Below are positions 1 to 10,840 of a DNA stretch of 64,000 bases, piece by piece. Source of the DNA: Tenrec ecaudatus (lineage: Eukaryota; Chordata; Mammalia; Afrosoricida; Tenrecidae); contig NC_134538.1 of the NCBI RefSeq assembly GCF_050624435.1, positions 129,252,937 through 129,316,936 on the forward strand, written 5' to 3'. The notes below the pieces were generated by a model that was not told where the DNA came from, ran no database searches, and saw only the letters and a list, made by a program, of their open reading frames with translations. Position numbers and translations under genes: made by a program. Position 1 is the stretch's first letter, and the number at the start of each line of letters is the position of its first letter.

Positions 1-835
1 CGTGTGCATAAGCAAAGATGGTGAGGAAAACTAATGGTGCCTGGCTATCAAAAGATGTAGCATCTAGCGTATTAAAGTCTTGAAGACAAACAAGTGGCCA
101 TCTAATTCAGAGGCAGCAAAACCTACATGGAAGAAACACACCAACCTATGTGAGCATGAGCTGTCGAAGGGATCAAGTATCAACTATAAAGGAACAAAAA
201 ATCATATCATTTGTAAATGTGGGTGAGTGCAGAGTGAAGACTCAAACCCCATAGGTAGCCAACCGGACATGGTTGTGGAGAGGAGATGAGCCAGTCAGGG
301 TGAAGGGTAGCAGCGATGAAACATATAACTTTCCTCTACTTCTTAAATGCTTCCTCCCCCCACTATCATGATTCCAATTCTACTTTACAAATCTGGTTAG
401 ACCAGAGGATGTATATTGGTACATATAGCAACTGGAAACAGGGAATACAGGACAGATGACTCCTTCAGGACTAGTGGTGAGAGTGGTGATTCCTGTAGGG
501 TAGATTGAATGTGGGGTAGAAAGGGTGAACTGATTCTAAGAATCTACATATAGCCTCCTCCCTGGTGGATGGACAGCAGACAAGAGGGTGGGGGGGGGAG
601 ACATCGGACAGTGTAACATATGACAAAATAATAATTTATGAATTATGAAGGGTTCATGATGTAGGGGGGAGTTAGGACGGAGGAGGAAAATGAGCAGCTG
701 ATATTAAGGGCTCAAGTAGAAGGCAAATATTTTGAGAATGATGATGGCAACAAATGTACATATGTGCTTGACACAATTTATGTATGTATAGATTGTAATA
801 AGAATTGTACAAGTCCCAAATATAATGATTAAAAA
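1..835 (+). mobile_element. L1 3' UTR copy, 5' end outside window
   Basis: This is the non-coding 3' tail of an L1 lineage that recurs at least nine times in the window. Shared landmarks include the block 'ggctatcaaaagat' near the start, a 'ctatcatgattccaattct' block near 365 and a G/A-rich stretch near 590. It ends in a decayed version of the family tail (others read 'gagcccctaataaaatg'). The copy is diverged and carries no reading frame of its own. The family is assigned to L1 because its reverse complement lies directly next to L1 ORF2 at 26.9-34.1 kb. Confidence 0.8.
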
Positions 836-889
836 TGAATAACTTATTCGTTAGTGAGGTGCAGTGAATTATTTATTATGACCCTTCTA

Positions 890-1020
890 CCTGTATAGTC
901 TTTGTAACTGCCACCAAGTAATTGTGTAGTACTATACAGATGTGAGGTGCTTGAGACTGACCAAAGAATTGGTCAACTTGCTAATAATATAAACAAAGTA
1001 TCTGAGGCTGTTGGGGTGAC
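890..1020 (+). repeat. Fragment resembling the LTR-like segment at 40.8 kb
   Basis: The stretch 'tctttgtaactgccac' and its surroundings recur at about 40846-40861, in the LTR-like segment. Only a short part is shared, so this may be an old fragment of the same unclassified family. Confidence 0.3.
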
Positions 1021-1044
1021 AACATTCAAAAAAGACATTAAAAA

Positions 1045-1235
1045 ACAAACAAACACTGCCATCCATTGATTTGATTCCAACTTAATGTGACAGTATTCGA
1101 CCAGGTGGAACTACTGTGGGTTCCGCTTTAATCTCTATGAGAATAGAAAGTCTCCTCATTTTCCCAATGAATGGCTGTTGATTTTGAACTGCTGAACTAA
1201 TGGTTAGTAGCCCAATGCATAACCACTATGACAAA
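1045..1235 (-). mobile_element. AfroSINE, antisense
   Basis: Read on the + strand it runs 'actgccatccattgatttg' through a 'gaactgctgaactaatgg' box to 'cataaccactatg'. That is the reverse complement of the usual AfroSINE order: tRNA-like head, middle box, then the 'gactcgatggcagt' tail. It is diverged from the consensus. Confidence 0.75.
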
Positions 1236-1715
1236 TATATCATATGGATTTCTGAGGAAATTGGTTATCCTTCCATTCTGGTAAGTTAAAAATAAGAAGT
1301 ACATGCATGTGGTCATGGCTGAGAAGACACTCTTCTGATTAAAGTATTTATCCTGAATTAAATCTTTCCAAAACTGTACAGTAAAGAGAGCCAGTGAAAA
1401 CACAGCCTAATGTGTTCACTTGTGATGACCACCTGGGTCCACTAGATGAGTGAAAGTAGAGGAGCAATGGAGAGATGGGATGAGGATGGATGTGCTCGAT
1501 TGGCATCCAGGGATTTAGCTCACAGAAGGTAGAGAAAAGAAAGAAAGGGCTGGCAAGTCTGAAGAGTAGACTGCCTTGTGAATTTTTAAGTTTGTAGCTG
1601 TTCCATCGACCTAGCTTGAATGACTAGCAATGAGCTAACCAGAATTGTACCGAATGAAAATAAATGTGTTTAACACTGTGAGCTGATATAAAATGGGGTA
1701 CACTCCCCCAAAAGA
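1236..1715. other. Unique AT-rich DNA
   Basis: Nothing recognisable is seen here. The only reading frames are short and have no familiar motif. Confidence 0.5.
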
Positions 1716-1729
1716 GAATTTTTCCCAAA

Positions 1730-2252
1730 TTCCATGTATTTATTTATTTATTTTACAAAATAAACATCACCATCAAGGTACTCCCCATTTCACTTAATAT
1801 ATTTCTCAAATCAGCAATTCCGTTCTTGGAAATATTTTTTAAACTCATCTATTTGGATAGCTGACAACACCTCCCTCCTTTTTTTTTCTTCAGCTCTTCA
1901 ATATCATCAGATCACTGTCCTTTCATGTCCCTTTTCATTCAAGGAAACAAAAACAAGCCACATTGAGTGAGGTTAGGTGAGTCAGGTTTTTTGTCAAAAA
2001 CTGCCACATTGAGATGGCTGCATGAACAGGCACATTGTTGTGGTGGCAAAACCAGTCCCCTATCTGCCACAAATCAGGTTTTTTTTTGTTGCACCCTGTT
2101 ATGCAATCTTTTCAGACCTTCTAAATAGAAAGCTTGATTAACACTCTGACCTGGTGGAACAAACTCCAAATGTACCATCTCTCTCAAATTAAAAAAAAAA
2201 AAAGCATTATCTTGACCTTTGATTTGACTTGATGAGCGTTTGGTGGGCATTT
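1730..2252 (-). pseudogene. Mariner transposase, C-terminal part, broken
   Basis: On the minus strand the translation resembles the central and C-terminal part of a mariner (DD34D) transposase, the enzyme that cuts and pastes the element. It has a 'VHLEFVPPGQSVNQAFYLE' segment, then 'RLHNRVQQKK', then 'HHNNVPVHAAIS' where the family has the second catalytic aspartate in HHDNAP. That aspartate is therefore replaced by asparagine at 2034-2045. Further on there are several stops, followed by a degraded C-terminal segment. The upstream part of the gene is not on this strand. A second fragment from the N-terminal side of the catalytic core lies next to it in the opposite orientation. The piece is a fossil with no activity expected. 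Confidence 0.75.
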
Positions 2253-2368
2253 TTCCCCAGGTCATTACTGGTGATGAAACATGGTGCTATTCTCACCACC
2301 CTGAAAGCAAACATCAATCGAGCCACTGGAAAAAGCCGTCACCTTGCCCCCCAAGCGCTCATCAATAG
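2253..2368 (+). pseudogene. Mariner transposase, first catalytic block, inverted relative to its other half
   Basis: The plus-strand translation from 2261 reads 'VITGDETWCYSHHPESKHQS', the block around the first catalytic aspartate (2273-2275) of mariner transposases. It runs into a 'CPPKRSS' stretch. The rest of the protein is on the minus strand immediately to the left. The two halves overlap by about 20 bp in inverted orientation (2230-2249 against 2345-2364, 18 of 20 matching). This gives a head-to-head rearranged element. Confidence 0.7.
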
Positions 2369-2555
2369 TGCCATGGAAATAGCCAGACGTAGAGTGTATC
2401 CTTTGGATTTAAGTTCGCTGACGTGGAGAAATTAAACATTATAGAAATATTGTTGGGATGATTTATACAGTTTTTTAAAAGTAGCATAGAAAACAAAATA
2501 CTAGGTTAGCCCTACTTTTTAGAATAGATTATTTTTATTCTGATTGAAAAAAGAG
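2369..2555. other. AT-rich DNA between mariner and repeat X
   Basis: It may include the far end of the mariner element, but no terminal inverted repeat could be matched by eye. Confidence 0.3.
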
Positions 2556-2559
2556 GCAA

Positions 2560-3170
2560 TGTTTAAATATATAGCTAATAGTCTAGTCCCTAATGAACGT
2601 ATGTCAGGTAGTATCACAGGTAGGTTTCATGTCAACCAGGACACTCCCATGTTATGCTCTAGCGTAGTGTGGTCAACTCCACGAAGGGATGGGATCTTTC
2701 ATGAAGCAGGAAAGCAGTTGCAGGGAGAACAGACTTCCTTTATCTGGGAACAGCTTGGATAAAACTGAGGGAGGTTTCCTTCAGGATGTGGGCTACCCTA
2801 CATATAAATGGGCAGTGGTAAGTCATTCCTAGTGCTGGATTTAGATTCTGTATCTGGATCGTGGACTTCTGTTGTATTGCCTGCCCATCCCAGGAGCCAT
2901 CCATCAGCCGACTGCAAACCTTTGGTTCCATTGACAAGTCTCAGTTTCACTCAACTCTGAATTCACCATCCTGTCTTCTTCCTGATTCCTGTGCATCGTT
3001 GCCTGGCAGCTACAGAATTCGGGAAACACCTACATCTGTACCACAGAGTGAACTGGACTGGACTTATCCACTTCTACAAGTATGTGAGCCATTTATTGAT
3101 ATAAATATCTTTATATATCCATAAAAGCATCACAGATTGCTTGTCTAGAGAACCTAGCTTAATACTGATA
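2560..3170 (+). repeat. Unclassified interspersed repeat, family X copy 1
   Basis: It shares a series of blocks with copies at 6118-7355, 32576-33015 and 48090-48610. These include 'ggatgtgggctaccctac', 'gcctgcccatcccaggagcc', a 'tggacttatccac' box and the end block 'tctagagaacctag'. No coding capacity is seen. It could be a non-autonomous DNA transposon or an LTR-like element. Confidence 0.55.
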
Positions 3171-4574
3171 TTTAATAAATGCTGCTACATTGGGTGGATT
3201 ATCTATAATATATCAGAACTATGCAGATTTACCTATAATCTTGATATCTAAAAACTGTCATTATCTATTTCTCTATCACTGAATAACCTACTGGATTATC
3301 TATAAAAGTAAAATATGATTGCTGGGAATATATTCACAATACTCCCATGTCCTCTATGGCTAAAATTAATAAGCTTAATTACATAGGTTATAGCCAAATT
3401 ACCTAAAAATGTTTAAATTCTATTACTTAATGGGCTGAAATAATTTTTATCTTTAGTTTTAACAAGTCATGTAGCCTAGGCTCAAAGTGATATCAAGTAT
3501 ATTTTTTGGTCAAAACCCATAAAGAGTTAGTTTAATTAAATTTGTAGCAGCAAAAGTTTGCAAGTATCTAGCTTTCTAAAACATTTAGCAAGATAAGGAT
3601 AATCCATTACTATATTTTTGTCTCTCACAGATTTACATGGGAATTTACTGGAAAAGACCTCACTTGAATCCTATATCTATTTCCTCAGCAGATGGCCCAA
3701 TGCCAGGGGACACGCTTGGATGGTACTTAAGACCCCAGCAACATTTGAAACTAATGGACTAAGGACAATATTCATCTTCACTTTGCAGTGAAGTTTCCAA
3801 AACTGTTTATCTTTATATGGTTAATTTGTTTTCAAGAAGCAAAACACATAATAGAACATAAAATTCCAGAGAATTTGAGACTGTTTTAGGACTCACCTCA
3901 TAAACTGTACTACTTGAGGGAGGATCTACAACCTTTGCTAGCATTGCAATTTCTAAAGTGCTGACTAGAATGATGACCAGAATAGTTTTTAATAAATAAA
4001 TATTTTTATAATACTATTGCATTATACCTTCTCAACTTGGCCAAAGGAAACCTTAAAGCCAATAACTTATCTCATTGTACAATAATTGTTCTACTTTCTC
4101 ATACGTCTCCAAATTATCCAGTCCATGTAAATCATCGTAACATTTATCTAACAAACACCATATTAAAGGTAAAATTTATAAACAAATAGATAATCATGCC
4201 TTTTATTGCTATGTTAGGGGAGAATCCATATGACGAAAAGAAACACAAAAATATTTTACGCATCACTGTGATTTAACAAGGTTGTCTAATTGAACTGTGG
4301 CTGTAATGTTGATTAATGCAGATCATTTCTGTGAAAACTTTTATTAATTTGAAACAAACACACAACTAAATGGGATAGTTTGAGCCCTTGTTTAATCTTA
4401 TCAGGAGAAAGAATCAAAAGACAAAAGCTTTATACAAAGAAGATCCAGAGAGCTTGGATTAAAGCTACTTCTTAGAAATTACAGCAGTTACCCTTACATT
4501 AAGCTAATTTTTACTACAGACATTACTAAAGAGAAGAGCTTTTAGGAATAGAATATCAGCAATCAAATAATAAA
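3171..4574. other. AT-rich unique DNA
   Basis: No gene, RNA or recognisable repeat is seen. It contains scattered poly(A)/poly(T) runs and short frames only. Confidence 0.5.
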
Positions 4575-4740
4575 ACCAAAGTTTATTGAGAATTTACTAT
4601 ACTACTGACACTGTACTTAACACGCACTATCTAATAGAAGGTAGGAACACAGCTATGAAATACATAGCGATATTAAGCAATTTGTCCAAGACTGACAGTT
4701 GGTAAATTTTGAAGTAAGTCAGTTCTGCTTGATATTGGAC
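4575..4740 (-). mobile_element. MIR SINE, antisense
   Basis: The order 'tttattgagaatttactat', 'cactgtacttaac', 'gcaatttgtccaagactgac' matches the reverse complement of the ancient mammalian MIR element (tail to core). Confidence 0.6.
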
Positions 4741-5493
4741 CTGAGTTCTCAACAACCATATAAAACTCTAGCTTCAAATTACAGAACATCAAGAACAAAA
4801 ATACTGTCATTATACAAACAAGCAAAACTATCTGAGTCCATTTTTGATATTTTTCATCAGGGACAATTTTCCTGCTGAGTATGCAATTAAACAGAGAAGC
4901 CGTTGCCAGATCATGGTGGTTAAATGCACTTTCTGATTCACCTTCATCCTGCATGTTCAAAAGCAAAGTTATAATGGGACCGACAACTGTGGGTGACCAT
5001 GGGTTCCAGTTGACACCAGTGCCCTCCTGGCATCTTTTCACAGGGCTTTGTGTCCAAATGACTATCCACGTAAGGTTTAATGTGATCATCTAACAGTGAA
5101 ACACAGGAAGAAGCCACAACAAATGATAATAAAATAACCCAAATTAAAGCCTGCCACTCTTCTGAGGATGAATGGTTTAATTGTATTCAAAGCAGTATCT
5201 TACCCATAACATACAAAAAAATAGTAGGACTGAAAATAATCGGACTTTAAACACAATAAACTAGTTAAAGGAGTTGTATTATGCCTGGCAAACATATTCC
5301 AGAAATAGAACACTTAGACTTTTTATGTCAAACAGAATTTAAAAGTATATTTGAGAATTCTGGTCAGAAAAAAAGGGGCGTGGGTGGTGGCATGGAGTCA
5401 ACTTTTCCTCTCAGTTAAATATTGCTATAAACTGGAAATTTTATATGAGGCAATTAAAGGGAAACATAGGAAACAAAGAGTTATTGTTTAAAG
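4741..5493. other. Unique DNA with an unexplained 138-codon frame
   Basis: A minus-strand frame runs 4673-5089 and includes a hydrophobic stretch (VLLVCIMTVFLFLMFCNL). No family is recognised. Its 3' part overlaps the MIR, which argues against a conserved exon. The remainder to 5493 holds nothing recognisable. Confidence 0.4.
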
Positions 5494-5969
5494 CAGTGAT
5501 TCTCAGCCTTCCTAATGCCACAACCCTTTAATACAATTCCTCATGTTGTTTTGATCCCCCAACCATAAAATTCTTTTCGTTGCTACTTCATAACTGTTTG
5601 CTACTGTTATGAATCACCATGTAAATATCTGATATACAGGATGTATTTGCATTGTTATAAATTGAACATAATTAAAGCGTAGCATTTAATCACAAAATGA
5701 TATGTAATTATATATTGTGAAATAGTTATTTCTAATGACAAAACACTGAAATGTTGTCTTGAAGTATGGTGTAGCATAGGTCTTCACACTGGGTACTCAT
5801 ATGTGGGAGTGTCTGCTTAGGGGTGGACGTGCCTGGAGATTGAGAGAGGAGCGATGTCTCCATTCTTAAGACCATCAGAAACATGTGTTTTCCGATGGTC
5901 TTAGGTGACCCCCGTGAAAGGATCATTCGACCCCCAAAGGGGTTGTGACTCACAGGTTGAGAACTACTG
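5494..5969 (+). mobile_element. SPIN-like non-autonomous hAT transposon (476 bp)
   Basis: The element begins 'cagtgattctcagccttcc' and ends 'aggttgagaactactg', forming imperfect terminal inverted repeats. It is flanked by a perfect 8-bp duplication, gtttaaag, at 5486-5493 and 5970-5977, as expected of hAT transposition. The interior follows the pattern I recall for SPIN, including the 'atctgatatacaggatgta' block and a hairpin near the right end (about 5875-5910). It encodes no transposase and would have needed one supplied in trans. SPIN is known for horizontal transfer among tetrapods, including tenrec. Confidence 0.88.
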
Positions 5970-6117
5970 GTTTAAAGGATATTAATTTTCTCTCTGAGTA
6001 ACAAAAAGTTTAAGAAGAGATTACATGTCTCAAAAATGTTTAGATGGAAAAGTTTGGACGATATACATTGTAAGATTTACACACACAATAGAAAGAGCTG
6101 ATAACACACATGATCAA

Positions 6118-7355
6118 GTGTGATAATTAGGTTTTGTGTCACTTTGGCTGGGTCTGGATTCTCAACAATTTGGCAGAAATGTCCCATGTACCTTACAGGA
6201 CTGGATAGGGCAGAGGTTGTACACTGGTGCATATGGGGGCTGGAGGCACAGGGAATCCAGGGTGGATGATACCTTCAGGACCAAGGGTGTGAGGGGCGAT
6301 GCTGGGAGAGTGGAGGGTGAGTGGGTTGGAAATGGGGAACTGATTACAAGGTTCCACATGTGACCTCCTCCCTAGGAGATGGAAGGCAGAGAAGGGAGAC
6401 TCCGGATAGGGCAAGATATGACAAAATAACAATGTATAAATTACCAAGGGCACACGAGGGAGGGGGGAGCGGGGAGGGAGTGAAAAAAAAAGAGGACCTG
6501 ATGCAAAGGGCTTAAGTGGAAAGCAAATGCTTTGAGAATGATTGGGGCAGGGAATGTGCGGATGTGCTTTATACAATTGATATATGTATATGTATGGATT
6601 GTGATAAGAGTTGTATGAGCCCCTAATAAAATGAAAAAAAAGGATTAGGGCAAAGAATGTACAGATGTGCTTTGTACAATTGATGTATGTATATGTATGG
6701 ATTGTGATAAGAGTTGTATGAGCCCCTAATAAAATGTTTAAAAAAAAAAGAAATGTCCCATGATGTTATATAACATAATCTAATAAATTCCATAATGTAA
6801 ACAGCTGTGAATAGTCAAGCAGTTGTGGGACGATTAGGGTGGAGTACAGCTTCCCCCCTTACTCAGATCAGAACCTGATGCCACTGGAAGGAATTTTACC
6901 CTGAGTTGTGTCCTTCTTCCTATAAGCTTGACACCCCGAAGAAAGGAGCTTGCCTGTGTGGTGGTTTGGATTCTGCATCTGGCTCATCAACTTCTGATTC
7001 TTTTCACTTGAACCAATGACCTGGCATATTGCCTGCCGATCCCGAGAGCCATCAGCAAACTACCATCTGTCCTACATGGTACAATGTTGAGATTCAGTTT
7101 GTCCTGACTCATCTCACTGCTTCCTGGTTTAGCTTCCTGTTTCCGGACTGATCTTTTTGCTTTCTGTCTCACCAGCCCCTGCAGCTTTGTGAGTCAAGAG
7201 AAACCCCACGTCAATACTTGACCCATGGACTTGAACCAGACTGAATTTACCTGAGTCTACAATGGTAAGCCACTGTCGTTATGTAAATTTATATCGATCT
7301 ATCTTATCTCTCTATCATCTGTCACTGGTTTTTGCTTCTCTAGAGAACCCAGTTT
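6118..7355 (+). repeat. Unclassified repeat family X copy 2, split by an L1 insertion
   Basis: The left part (6118-6188) holds 'gtgtcactttggctgggtct' and the right part (6763-7355) holds 'gcctgccgatcccgagagcc', 'cccatggacttgaacc' and the end block 'tctctagagaacccagttta'. Removing 6189-6762, the L1 3' UTR and its duplicated target, joins the parts. This is the longest family X copy here and shows that X is older than that L1 insertion. Confidence 0.6.
6189..6748 (+). mobile_element. 5'-truncated L1 3' UTR insertion with doubled tail
   Basis: The insertion starts at 'taccttacaggactgg' and ends in A-rich sequence. It is flanked by a perfect 14-bp target-site duplication, agaaatgtcccatg, at 6175-6188 and 6749-6762. 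Near its 3' end the last roughly 105 bp, including 'gagcccctaataaaatg', occur twice in tandem (about 6540-6635 and 6643-6740). The same doubling is seen in the copy at 14246-15727. The sequence has no coding function. Confidence 0.85.
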
Positions 7356-7425
7356 AACACAACCAGCTATATGCTGCTTACAAAAATTACACCATAATTA
7401 AACTTAAAAGTATGGAGACAAGATG
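7356..7425. other. Short unique spacer
   Basis: AT-rich sequence between family X and the next L1 insertion. Confidence 0.4.
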
Positions 7426-9783
7426 AATTATAAAATATATTTATAAAATTCCCACGTCATGTCTCCAGTGTTGTCCCCTGTAGGGCTATGGGTCAGTAAA
7501 GGATATCTTGTCTCTTAGTGGGGCTGGCCAAGTGGTCTTCTCTGTGGTTTGGCTGCTCTGAGTAGGAATATCATCCTCAAGGCTTTGTGGGCCAGGGTGT
7601 GCTCAACTCTCTCTCCCCCCCCCTTTCATTTGCTCCCGTGTGTTCTGATCAGACATGTCCCTCTCCTGGGGCTAGAGATTCAGTGCTGTCCTCTGAAATA
7701 AATTCTTCTGGGGGAAGAGGCAGGTATCCATGTAGTTGAGTTGGGGCCGACCCCTCCACTGGTTCCCTTACTCCATGCTGGCATGTTGCATTCATATCTT
7801 GGAGAACAGCATCCCTCACTGACCCATAGCCATAGAAGGGACAACACTGGAGACACAGTGTGCGAATTCTGCCTGATCTGATCCCACCACACTGAGGCAA
7901 AACACTAAGCATATGTAACAGAACAGCCAGGAGAACAGAGCAAGGGAATCCCCAGGGAATATAAAAAATAGACTTTGGGGCCAGTGTTTGTTGCCCCAAA
8001 AGACTCATCTGGAAAATACTCCTAAAGACCAACAAGCAGTCCTTGAACTAACTGCAAGCTTTTCTTTCTTGTTGTTGTGTTTTGTTTTATTTTGTTGCTT
8101 GTTTTTTTTATCTGTCTTGTCTTTGTGCATGTTATTATCTCCCCAGGTCTGTCTAAATATGATAGGCTGGATGAACAATCTGGAGGAGTAAACAACAGGA
8201 CTGACAGTTCCAGGAGGACATGGGAGAGGGGGAGGTAGAGGGAAAGGAAGTGGTGTTAACAAACCCAGGGACAACGGAACAACAAGTGATCCAAATCCAT
8301 GGTGAGGAGATTGTAGGAGGCTGGTAGGGTGTGATCAAGGGTAATGTAATCAAGAGGAATTACTGAAACCTTAATGAAGGCTGAACATGATAGTGGGACA
8401 AGAGGGAAGTACAAAGAAATAGAGGAAAGAGCTAGGAGGCAAAGGGCATTTATAGAGGTCTAAATAAAGGCATGCACATATGTAAATATATTTATGTATG
8501 AGGATGTGGAAATAGATCTATGTGCATATATGTATAGATTTAGTATTAAGTTAGCAACTGGACAACAGGCTTCCACTCAAGTACTCCCTCAATGTAAGAA
8601 TACTTTGTTCTATTAAACTGGCATTCCAGGATACCTTCCCAACACAATCGCTGAAGACAAAGAGGGTGCTTAAGCAAATGTGGTGAAGAAAGCTGATGGT
8701 TCCTGGCTATCAAAAGATATAGCTTCTGGGGTCTTAAAGGCTTCAAGGTAAACAAATCGCCATAAAGACTTGAAGGTAAACAAGCGGCCATTAAGCTGAG
8801 AAGCAACAAAGCCCACATAGAAGAAGCACAACAGTCTGCATGACAAGAGGTGCCAAAGGGATCAGTTATCAGGCATCAAAGAACAAAAAATCATGTCATT
8901 GTATGCTCACTTCCCTGATATAATCATGATCGCTGAAGACAAATGGGTGCATGAACAAATGTGGTGAAGAAAGCTGATGGTACCCGGCTATCCAAAGATA
9001 TAGCGTCTGGGGCCTTAAAGGCTTGAAGGTAAACAAACGGCCATCTAGCTGAGAAGCAACAAAGCCCACATGAAGAAGCACACCAGCCTGTGTGATCACA
9101 AGGTATCAAAAGATCAGGTATCAGGCATCATCAGAACAAAACAATCATATCATAGTGAATGAGGAGGAGTGCGGAGTGGAGACCCAAAGCCCATCTGTAG
9201 GCAATTGGACATCCCCTTATAGAAGGGTCATGGGAGGATATTAGCCAATCAGGGTGCAGTGTAACAACGATGAAACACACAACTTTCCTCTAGTTCCTAA
9301 ATGCTTCCTCCCCCCACACTATCATGATCCCAATTCTACCTTACAAATCTGGCTACACCAGAGGACGTACACTGGTAGAGATAGGAACTAGAAACACAGG
9401 GAATCTAGGACCAGTGGTCAGAGTGGTGATACCAGGAGGGTAGAAGAAGGGTGGGGTGGAAAGGGGGAACTGATTACAGGGAGCTACATATAACCTCCTC
9501 CCTGGGGGATGGACAACAGAATACTGGGTGAGGGAAGACGTCGGACAGTGCAAGATATGACAAAATAATAATTTACAAATTATCAAGAGTTCATGAGGGA
9601 GTGGGGAGCTAGGAGGGAGAGGAAAAAACGAGGAACTGATGCCAGGGGCTTAAGTGGAGAGCAAATGTTTTGAGAATAATGAGAGCAATGAATGTTCAAA
9701 TGTGCTTTACACAATTGATGTATGCATGGATTTTGTTAAGAATTGTGTGAGCCCCTAATAAAATGATTTTTAAAATTATAAAA
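7426..9783 (+). mobile_element. L1 3' UTR copy with inverted 5' end
   Basis: Most of this copy is in sense orientation and ends 'gagcccctaataaaatgat' at about 9765. At its left end, 'gtctccagtgttgtcccct' (7459-7477) is antisense to the matching 'gggacaacactggagac' block near 7840-7856, so the first few hundred bases are inverted. A 10-bp candidate duplication, aattataaaa, lies at 7426-7435 and 9774-9783, but it is low complexity. The copy carries two tandem copies of an internal unit of about 250-280 bp (starting near 8648 and 8931). The first unit also has a short internal duplication at 8739-8800. Confidence 0.75.
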
Positions 9784-10312
9784 ATAGCCATATTTATATT
9801 TGATTAGCTAAACACTATAGTAAAAATTACCAGAGATAAAATTCAATAAATAATATATTAATATAATAATAAACATAACAGATCTCACAAACTCAAGAAA
9901 AAGCAATTAATTTGTTGTAAATTGTATTAATCTCATTAAAATTGGATATGTAAATATTATGTGGTCAGAATAACAAATACACTGCAATGTTACTTTAAGT
10001 AACATTGAACATATTTTGCATAGACTTGCTTGTACTATAATTGTATTTATTTATTACACATATGTTAATATATGCTATAAAAGAACTAGGAAGAGATCCT
10101 CCACATGTCTCATTTTTAATACATAACTTTAATTTCACACAGAAGAAAACTCTACTACTCTGAATGTATTACAAACTCTTGTATATCATTACCAGGGAGG
10201 AAGATAAATCTGTTTTAGCTCAGTGCATCCATCAAAGTACTTGAAAGTAAGCCACAGACACACACTATATTTTAATATCAGGCACAGAAATTTACACGAG
10301 TCAAACATTACC
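9784..10312. other. AT-rich unique DNA
   Basis: No recognisable gene or repeat is seen. Confidence 0.45.
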
Positions 10313-10385
10313 AGTTCTGGTGGCCTAGTGGTTATATGTTGGGCTGCTGTGAGGCCAGAAATTGTAAAAGAGTTGATGCAATATG
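10313..10385 (+). mobile_element. AfroSINE head fragment
   Basis: The run 'ctggtggcctagtggttat' followed by 'ttgggctgctgtgaggcc' is the tRNA-like head of AfroSINE. The rest is lost. Confidence 0.65.
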
Positions 10386-10669
10386 AAAGATGAGGCTTTC
10401 CACATTTTCTGTGGCATTTTTCCTGAGCCAGAAACAAAATCTCACAGCTGTACCCTGTTCACTTAAATCATCCTCATAAAAAACAAGGTTAGAGAGAAGC
10501 TGCTATTACCAAAAATCATTCACTGTGACCAGAGAGAACCTTCCCAGGTAATGCTCCTGGGTGCACTAACTAAAAACGAGTTGCTGGGTGTTCCCCTAGT
10601 AGGAACAATGCATGCTGAGACAGCTCCACCTCGAGGAGCTTCTTCCAGTTTGGTCTTCTGATTATGAGA

Positions 10670-10840
10670 TAGGCTGTGATCTGCATATCAGCAGTTCGAA
10701 ATCACCAGCAGCTCTTCAGGAGAAAGACTGGACTTTCTACTCCCATAAACAGTTACAGTTAAGGAAACCCACAGTAGGTCATGATGAGTCAATATTGCTT
10801 CTCTATGAGTCAGCATTGCCTTTATGGCTGTGAGTTTCAT
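10670..10840 (+). mobile_element. AfroSINE
   Basis: It contains 'cagcagttcgaaatcaccag', 'tttctactcccataaacagt', 'ggaaacccacag' and 'ctatgagtcagcattg' in the AfroSINE order. Confidence 0.75.

Noticed and set aside
8560..9160. Spaced direct repeats resembling a CRISPR array
   Set aside because: Only two long diverged units of an L1 3' UTR, no regular short spacers, and a mammalian context.
10313..10385. tRNA gene
   Set aside because: The tRNA-like boxes belong to a degraded AfroSINE head with no foldable cloverleaf.
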